In this document: piece by piece, positions 7,826 through 11,796 of the stretch
How the letters are laid out: each line of letters starts with the position of its first letter
Numbering within the stretch: position 1 is the stretch's first letter
Made by a program: the position numbers and the translations under genes
The notes under the pieces: generated by a model
Database searches by the model: none
What the model saw: the letters and a program-made list of their open reading frames with translations, nothing else
Told to the model about the DNA's origin: nothing
Assembly (NCBI GenBank): GCA_937884015.1
Contig: CALGBV010000193.1
Location: 1 to 11,796, forward strand
Length of the DNA: 11,796 nucleotides
From: an uncultured Bacteroidales bacterium
GTDB lineage: Bacteria > Bacteroidota > Bacteroidia > Bacteroidales > F082
Reading direction: 5' to 3'

Positions 7826-8113
7826 TTATTTTGCTTTCGCTTTCCGCCGTTTCGCCAAGGCGTAGGCACCGCCCATTGCGACGAGCAGGGCAAGGCCTTC
7901 GCCCAAAGGCGCATAGCTGTTTTCCTGGTCAATCTCAACGAAATGATACGGAATGACCGCATTGACATCGCTTTCCGACTGACGATTGTTGTAGGCATCT
8001 TCATCTACCATGAAAACCTGTGCCTGCGTTGGAATGGCTAATCCGATGAGCATCAACATCATGAAAGCAATTTTCAAAATCCCGATTTTTCTATTTTTCT
8101 TGTAAGTTTTCAT
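7826..8113 (-). CDS. Small exported protein with a PLGEG / hydrophobic helix / basic tail C-terminal signal
   Basis: A 95-residue protein. Residues 1-31 form a signal peptide (basic MKTYKKNRK, hydrophobic core, TQA before Gln32). A short polar acidic segment follows (~33-67). The C-terminus has three parts: PLGEG (69-73), a hydrophobic helix GLALLVAMGGAYALA (73-87), and the basic tail KRRKAKAK (88-95). This order resembles C-terminal sorting signals handled by exosortase- or sortase-like enzymes (PEP-CTERM style; similar P-L/I-x-x-G tails occur in Bacteroidetes), but no such enzyme is encoded here, so it may simply be a membrane-anchored peptide. The exposed part after processing would be only about 37 residues. 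It lies between the T9SS surface-protein gene and the kinase-AAA+ gene and has its own terminator. Function unknown. Confidence 0.8.
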   Translation of the reverse strand: MKTYKKNRKIGILKIAFMMLMLIGLAIPTQAQVFMVDEDAYNNRQSESDVNAVIPYHFVEIDQENSYAPLGEGLALLVAMGGAYALAKRRKAKAK

Positions 8114-8173
8114 ATTTTCACTTTTTAATTGGTTACAATTTCAATTGACTATCATTTATTTAAGTAACTGTTC

Positions 8174-8185
8174 AAGATTAATCTT
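8174..8185. promoter_or_regulatory. 12-base perfect palindrome upstream of the small exported-protein gene
   Basis: AAGATTAATCTT is self-complementary and lies 61 bases upstream of the ATG at 8113, between the octamer arrays and the gene. It could be an operator or a weak hairpin. No exact -7 promoter box was found near it; TAATCTTG on the minus strand overlaps it with one mismatch to the consensus. Confidence 0.25.
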
Positions 8186-8194
8186 CAATTTGGA

Positions 8195-8284
8195 TTTCGA
8201 GACTGCGAGGCTTCGGGACTTCGAGGTTGCGAGATTTCCCGCATCCACGCGACCCCGTTGCCTCGCAACCTCGTTGTCTCGCAT
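8195..8284. repeat. Two opposed arrays of a degenerate octamer forming a large inverted repeat
   Basis: On the minus strand, 8234-8195 reads as five back-to-back octamers: TCTCGCAA, CCTCGAAG, TCCCGAAG, CCTCGCAG, TCTCGAAA. On the plus strand, 8253-8284 reads as four: CCCCGTTG, CCTCGCAA, CCTCGTTG, TCTCGCAT. The shared core is YCYCG followed by three variable bases. The arrays face each other across an 18-base spacer, and CGAGGTTGCGAG (8222-8233) pairs perfectly with 8262-8273. The last octamer touches the stop codon of the surface-protein gene. The folded RNA could serve as its terminator or 3' stabiliser. The element is GC-rich against an AT-rich gap, which is typical of mobile or dispersed intergenic repeats. 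Confidence 0.8.
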
Positions 8285-11200
8285 CACCTACTTATAATAA
8301 TTTTCTGATTCACTGAACGTTGTCCATCCGTCAAACGGATAAAATATAATCCTGACGAGAAACGTGAGACGTTCACGCTGTTTTGCGCACCATACAAATC
8401 GGTGGACAGCAGACAATGGCCTTGCACATCGAAGAGTTCCATACGTCCTTTTCCGTTGACAATCAAATTGTTGCCATCGAAGAAAGCGAACGTTTCGATA
8501 AGCTCAGTGTCCGAGTTCTCATCAACACCGGTGTAAGAAAAGACTAACTTGAAACGCGAAACGTAATCATCCGGCGAAGCCGTGAACTTATAGTTGTCCG
8601 CATTCAGGCAGTCTATGTCCATTCCCGTCTGATTGTCAATCAGATGCAGGTAACTGAACGTGCCGTTTTGCGTGTTCCAAGTCAAGGTGAACGTGCCGTA
8701 TTCATCGGTCTTGAACCTTATCGGGACCGAGGTCTCGCCAACGGTCGTAAATGCAATGCTGTAATCGTGATTGTCGTAATGCGCATACAGCTGACTTACA
8801 CCGTTTTTCAGCGTCTTAATCTTTTCAGCGCCACCCGCTTCGGGCCGACCTAATTCAACAACAGCATATTCCTTATTGCCTGTGCTTTCGGTCAGGATGA
8901 GATTCACCAACGGATAGGAAGGCTGCGAATCGTCGCCGCGGAACGAAGTGTTGAAGCCCTTTGCCGAGCGCATGGCGTTGGTGAACGAAGCCGCCGTGTT
9001 GTCCTGCGTGATGACGAAGAACCCTTGGTGCATGTTCACGAAACGCGAAGCCGTATAGTTACTTTCGTTCCAAGAGGCATCGTAGGCGTAGGTCACATAG
9101 CCGCTTTTGTCCTCGTCGAGCAAGGTGTAGAAAGCCTTTTCGGGCGATGACCAGATTTTGCCCGTACCCGAATTTTCGTCAGCGAAAGCCTTGAAATCCA
9201 GATAACTCTGATACGGATTGCCCAAAAGATTCAGTCCCGGACAATGCGCACCCTCTTTCGTGACATCGACATACTGGATTTCTCCATTATTCATAGTGCC
9301 GAAAGCCTGCAAATACGACTCATCCTTAATAGCCAACAAATAGCCCTTGCCTGCAATCAATTCCGGTTCATTCGTAAAGCTCGTATTGACGCTAAACTCA
9401 TCATTACCAGCCGATTGATACACGTTATTTTGGTCGGTATAACCATAAGCTATCCATTCGTGCTTGCCATCGGCATTTTCATCTTCATGCCAGTGACTTA
9501 CGCCATTGCGCTTGAAGTTAATCCAATGATACTGAGGTTCATAATAGCAGTAAAAGTCGTAATTTTCACGCGGCGTGTCGTTCGGGAAATAACCTGATGC
9601 ATCATCATCCTCATAGAAAGGATACGTTCCAAACGGCGTGTAGTTGGAATCCCACCAGTTATATACCTCAAAATCATTCAGATAGTTGATGCCCAAAGGC
9701 GCATTTGCCAAAGGCGTGGCGAACATGTGCCAGTCGGTGGCATCAGGAATGCCGTTGCCCGGATTGGCGCCTGCATATCCTGCGGAATTGTCCAAAGTAA
9801 TGCCGACGTATGCATGCAAAACCGAAGCCTCATCTTGCAGCAAAGCGACATCTTCATTGACATAAAGTGTCACATTATCAGGTTGTTCAACGTTGACTTG
9901 CTCATCGTTGGAAGCATACACGGCAATGATGGCATCGTAGGATTCACCCTCAAATCGCGCAAAGGCTTCATTCAGATTGTGATTGTAATACAAGACCGAA
10001 TCCGTGGAACGTGAGGCAACAGTGGCCAAATTACTCATTTTCAGCACCGGATAATCATCATTGATATCCGATGTCGTGCGCGTCCATGGCAACATTTCTG
10101 TGCCTATATTTTTCGCATTTTCATTCAGAATATCAACAAGATATGCACCACGGAACTCATCGCCAATCCTGTTGTAGTTTTCAGCGTAGGTGTAAGGGTG
10201 CCTTGCTTCATAGAAATAGTCGCAATCAGTCATTGGCGTCGGTTCATTGGTCAACATGCCAACGAAATCATCATCGATGAAATAATAGCACTTGTCGATG
10301 GAAGCCCCCTCGCCTGCCCTATCGGTGAAGGCAAACATGCGTCCCGCGCTGCGGTTGGTGCGGTTTTCCTTCCTAATGCGAAGGTAGCAGTTGCGAATCG
10401 TTGCGGCATTATCCGCCACAAGGCCCGCCATCGGGAACACATTTCCCTCATTGCCAACGAATTTCGAATAGGCATAGCAGTTCATCACCGAAGCATTTTG
10501 ACGTGCTTCGCCGACCAAGCCGCCCATTTGGAAGCCTTGCAAATTGGCTACCGAGATACTGGAATGAAGCACCGAATTGCCATCCAACAGGCCGACCAAA
10601 CCGCCCATTATCGTATTGTCTTTCAAGGCAATGAGCGTCAATGCGCCCTCGCAACCGTAGACTTTGGCCCCATTCATCACCACACCGGCGATGCTGCCCA
10701 TATAGGCACGGTCGGGCGAAAGCATATTGCCGCTCAACGCAAAGGTGTTTTTCACCTCAGCCGATGCGCCGCTGACATAGCCGAACAAGCCCATCGCATC
10801 GATGCCCGTCATCGCATTGCGCAAACCCGAAATTTCGTAGCCATTGCCATCAAAGACACCCGAAAACTTATTAAAAGAATCGCCAATCGGCACCCAGATA
10901 TGTTCATTCATATCGACATTTTCGGTCAGAATGGCCTTGGCCGTAGCGTGTGGCTGCGAACCATTGTAGCCGTTCACGTATGAAATCAGCCATGCCAAAT
11001 CTTCCTCACAGGTAATCGAAATCGGGTCAGAACCATTCACAATGAAAGTTTCAGGCTGTTCCTTAATCACTGTCACCCAAGTCTTTACAAAATAAATCGT
11101 ATTGGATGACAAATCCAGATTCTGCGCATCGTAATACACGGCATAGATGCCTTGATCGTCGTAGAAAACGCCGTTGGCATAACTTTGCTCGGCCATCACG

Positions 11201-11664
11201 ACCTTATCAGAAAGGGCAATCGGCGTATAATCCCACTCAATTGTCGGGTCTGACGGACTCATTGGGAAATCGTTTTTCGTGATGCCGATGACAGAGTTTT
11301 CGGCCAGACCAAATGACTTATCAATATTGATAACCTGTTCAACATTAGCAAGATAGACATTACTCCTGCCACCCGATTTCATATTGTCCGTAATCGAAAC
11401 ATTGTCCTTCACATTCAAAATGCCATCAAGATAAACGCCGCCACCTTCCGCATTGCTGACACGGTTTTCGGAAATGACACTGCCGCCATTCACATTCATC
11501 ACGGCACCGGATTTAACCCAAACGCCACCACCAAAAACAGTTAAACTAAGATTATAATTATCAATAAGATATTGTAACTCATCTAATCTACTCTTTCCAT
11601 TTTCAATTCCTGCTATATCCATAAGAGTTCTAGATGTTTGTAATCTTACACCAATATCTTGCAT
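8284..11664 (-). CDS. Large T9SS-secreted surface protein with beta-helix and GLUG-type repeats; N-terminus missing or replaced
   Basis: The readable frame is 1126 residues from the ATG at 11664. Residues ~45-130 are beta-helix-type repeats (GGGVWVKSGAVMNVNGG, GGGVYLDGILNV). Residues ~291-430 contain five GLUG-type repeats (MGLFGYVSG, MGSIAGVVM, MGGLVGLLD, MGGLVGEAR, MAGLVADNA), each followed by a hydrophobic strand, often with NCY. The middle and C-terminal parts resemble Bacteroidales surface proteins (DWHMFATPLAN, GLNLLGNPYQS, GKGYLLA). Residues ~1053-1126 form a T9SS type A sorting domain (MELFDVQGHCL, SSGLYFIRL, NQKIIISR), so it should cross the outer membrane and be cell-attached. No signal peptide exists at the start, although a T9SS client needs one. 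The first ~44 residues are helical, AT-rich and unlike the rest. The true 5' end is therefore absent; this is probably a truncated or chimeric reading, and the start given is nominal. Probable role: adhesion or glycan binding, unproven. Confidence 0.85.
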   Translation of the reverse strand: MQDIGVRLQTSRTLMDIAGIENGKSRLDELQYLIDNYNLSLTVFGGGVWVKSGAVMNVNGGSVISENRVSNAEGGGVYLDGILNVKDNVSITDNMKSGGRSNVYLANVEQVINIDKSFGLAENSVIGITKNDFPMSPSDPTIEWDYTPIALSDKVVMAEQSYANGVFYDDQGIYAVYYDAQNLDLSSNTIYFVKTWVTVIKEQPETFIVNGSDPISITCEEDLAWLISYVNGYNGSQPHATAKAILTENVDMNEHIWVPIGDSFNKFSGVFDGNGYEISGLRNAMTGIDAMGLFGYVSGASAEVKNTFALSGNMLSPDRAYMGSIAGVVMNGAKVYGCEGALTLIALKDNTIMGGLVGLLDGNSVLHSSISVANLQGFQMGGLVGEARQNASVMNCYAYSKFVGNEGNVFPMAGLVADNAATIRNCYLRIRKENRTNRSAGRMFAFTDRAGEGASIDKCYYFIDDDFVGMLTNEPTPMTDCDYFYEARHPYTYAENYNRIGDEFRGAYLVDILNENAKNIGTEMLPWTRTTSDINDDYPVLKMSNLATVASRSTDSVLYYNHNLNEAFARFEGESYDAIIAVYASNDEQVNVEQPDNVTLYVNEDVALLQDEASVLHAYVGITLDNSAGYAGANPGNGIPDATDWHMFATPLANAPLGINYLNDFEVYNWWDSNYTPFGTYPFYEDDDASGYFPNDTPRENYDFYCYYEPQYHWINFKRNGVSHWHEDENADGKHEWIAYGYTDQNNVYQSAGNDEFSVNTSFTNEPELIAGKGYLLAIKDESYLQAFGTMNNGEIQYVDVTKEGAHCPGLNLLGNPYQSYLDFKAFADENSGTGKIWSSPEKAFYTLLDEDKSGYVTYAYDASWNESNYTASRFVNMHQGFFVITQDNTAASFTNAMRSAKGFNTSFRGDDSQPSYPLVNLILTESTGNKEYAVVELGRPEAGGAEKIKTLKNGVSQLYAHYDNHDYSIAFTTVGETSVPIRFKTDEYGTFTLTWNTQNGTFSYLHLIDNQTGMDIDCLNADNYKFTASPDDYVSRFKLVFSYTGVDENSDTELIETFAFFDGNNLIVNGKGRMELFDVQGHCLLSTDLYGAQNSVNVSRFSSGLYFIRLTDGQRSVNQKIIISR

Positions 11665-11717
11665 TGCTTTTATAATATCTGAATCTTCATTTTGTTTGAA
11701 TATTCTTCCTCATTCAT
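11535..11717 (-). other. AT-rich segment of different origin fused to the surface-protein gene
   Basis: Upstream of about 11535 the codon choice switches to A/T-ending codons and the predicted peptide becomes helical and polar (KAMQDIGVRLQTSRTLMDIAG), with no relation to the beta-helix repeats that follow. An ATG at 11717 opens MNEEEYSNKMKIQIL and stops. Restoring one A in the AAAA run near 11690 would join it as MNEEEYSNKNEDSDIIKAMQ to the long frame. This may be the start of a separate small gene that was fused to a truncated surface-protein gene, either in nature or in assembly. I do not recognise the protein. Confidence 0.5.
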
Positions 11718-11725
11718 CCAAAAAA

Positions 11726-11752
11726 GGAACCCCCCGGTAAAACCGGGGGTTC
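11726..11752 (-). terminator. Rho-independent terminator of a transcript entering from the right edge
   Basis: GAACCCCCGGT and its complement form a strong GC stem with one bulged C and a 3-base AAA loop. On the minus strand it runs straight into CCTTTTTTGG, a good T-run. It ends the transcript of whatever lies beyond 11796 and leaves only two bases before the ATG at 11717, so that ATG would have neither promoter nor ribosome site of its own. Confidence 0.75.
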
Positions 11753-11754
11753 TG

Positions 11755-11788
11755 CACACGGATTTGGTTTTGGCGGTCCGTCCGTGTG
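11755..11788. repeat. Inverted repeat CACACGGA / TCCGTGTG next to the edge terminator
   Basis: Perfect 8-base arms (11755-11762 and 11781-11788) enclose an 18-base loop, two bases from the terminator stem. Together the two hairpins look like the 3' end of a structured transcript on the minus strand. The edge cuts off the rest, so it cannot be identified. Confidence 0.45.
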
Positions 11789-11796
11789 TGAAATGA

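Noticed and set aside
8195..8284. CRISPR-like array
   Set aside because: The units are 8 bases, contiguous and in opposed orientations, with no spacers of constant length.
10198..10983. A 261-codon open frame on the plus strand opposite the surface-protein gene
   Set aside because: It is His/Ala/Ile-rich with no recognisable motif, and the opposite strand carries clear GLUG-type repeats.

Overview
The window reads as chromosomal DNA of a Bacteroidales bacterium that has a type IX secretion system (T9SS), such as a Prevotellaceae- or Porphyromonadaceae-like gut or rumen organism. Three things point there. Two genes have Bacteroidetes-type -7 promoter boxes (TAnnTTTG). A very large surface protein ends in a T9SS type A sorting domain. 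A periplasmic-type GH2 beta-galactosidase carries C-terminal accessory domains common in this phylum. All genes I accept lie on the minus strand, so transcription runs from right to left. I see no tRNA, rRNA, CRISPR array, transposase or SusC/SusD pair.

Layout, in transcription order from the right edge: (a) 11726-11788, a minus-strand terminator hairpin with a T-run plus a second inverted repeat, the tail of some transcript entering from outside the window. (b) 8284-11664, a 1126-residue surface protein (beta-helix and GLUG-type repeats, T9SS tail) whose natural N-terminus and signal peptide are missing. Its first ~45 codons are AT-rich, helical and unlike the rest, which suggests a rearrangement or assembly junction near 11535. 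(c) 8195-8284, two opposed arrays of a degenerate octamer forming a large inverted repeat. (d) 7826-8113, a small exported protein with a C-terminal PLGEG motif, hydrophobic helix and basic tail, resembling sorting-type tails, closed by a terminator at 7743-7768. (e) 7602-5373, a two-gene unit with its own promoter box and a perfect terminator: a protein kinase-like domain fused to a Cdc48/FtsH-class AAA+ ATPase, then a small acidic protein resembling the YbjN/type III secretion chaperone fold. (f) 5078-4305, an M15-type D,D- or L,D-peptidase-like lipoprotein. (g) 4257-352, a LacZ-like GH2 beta-galactosidase with a chitobiase-type and a discoidin-like domain. (h) 300-1, the start of a conserved-looking small Bacteroidetes protein with a clear promoter box, cut by the left edge.

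The most interesting part is (e). A single polypeptide combining a Ser/Thr-kinase-like domain with an AAA+ remodelling motor, paired with a small chaperone-like protein and isolated as its own transcript, looks like a self-contained signalling or protein-remodelling module. Its target is not evident from the sequence. The other genes appear to work separately: (f) on peptidoglycan, (g) on galactosides, (b) and (d) at the cell surface.
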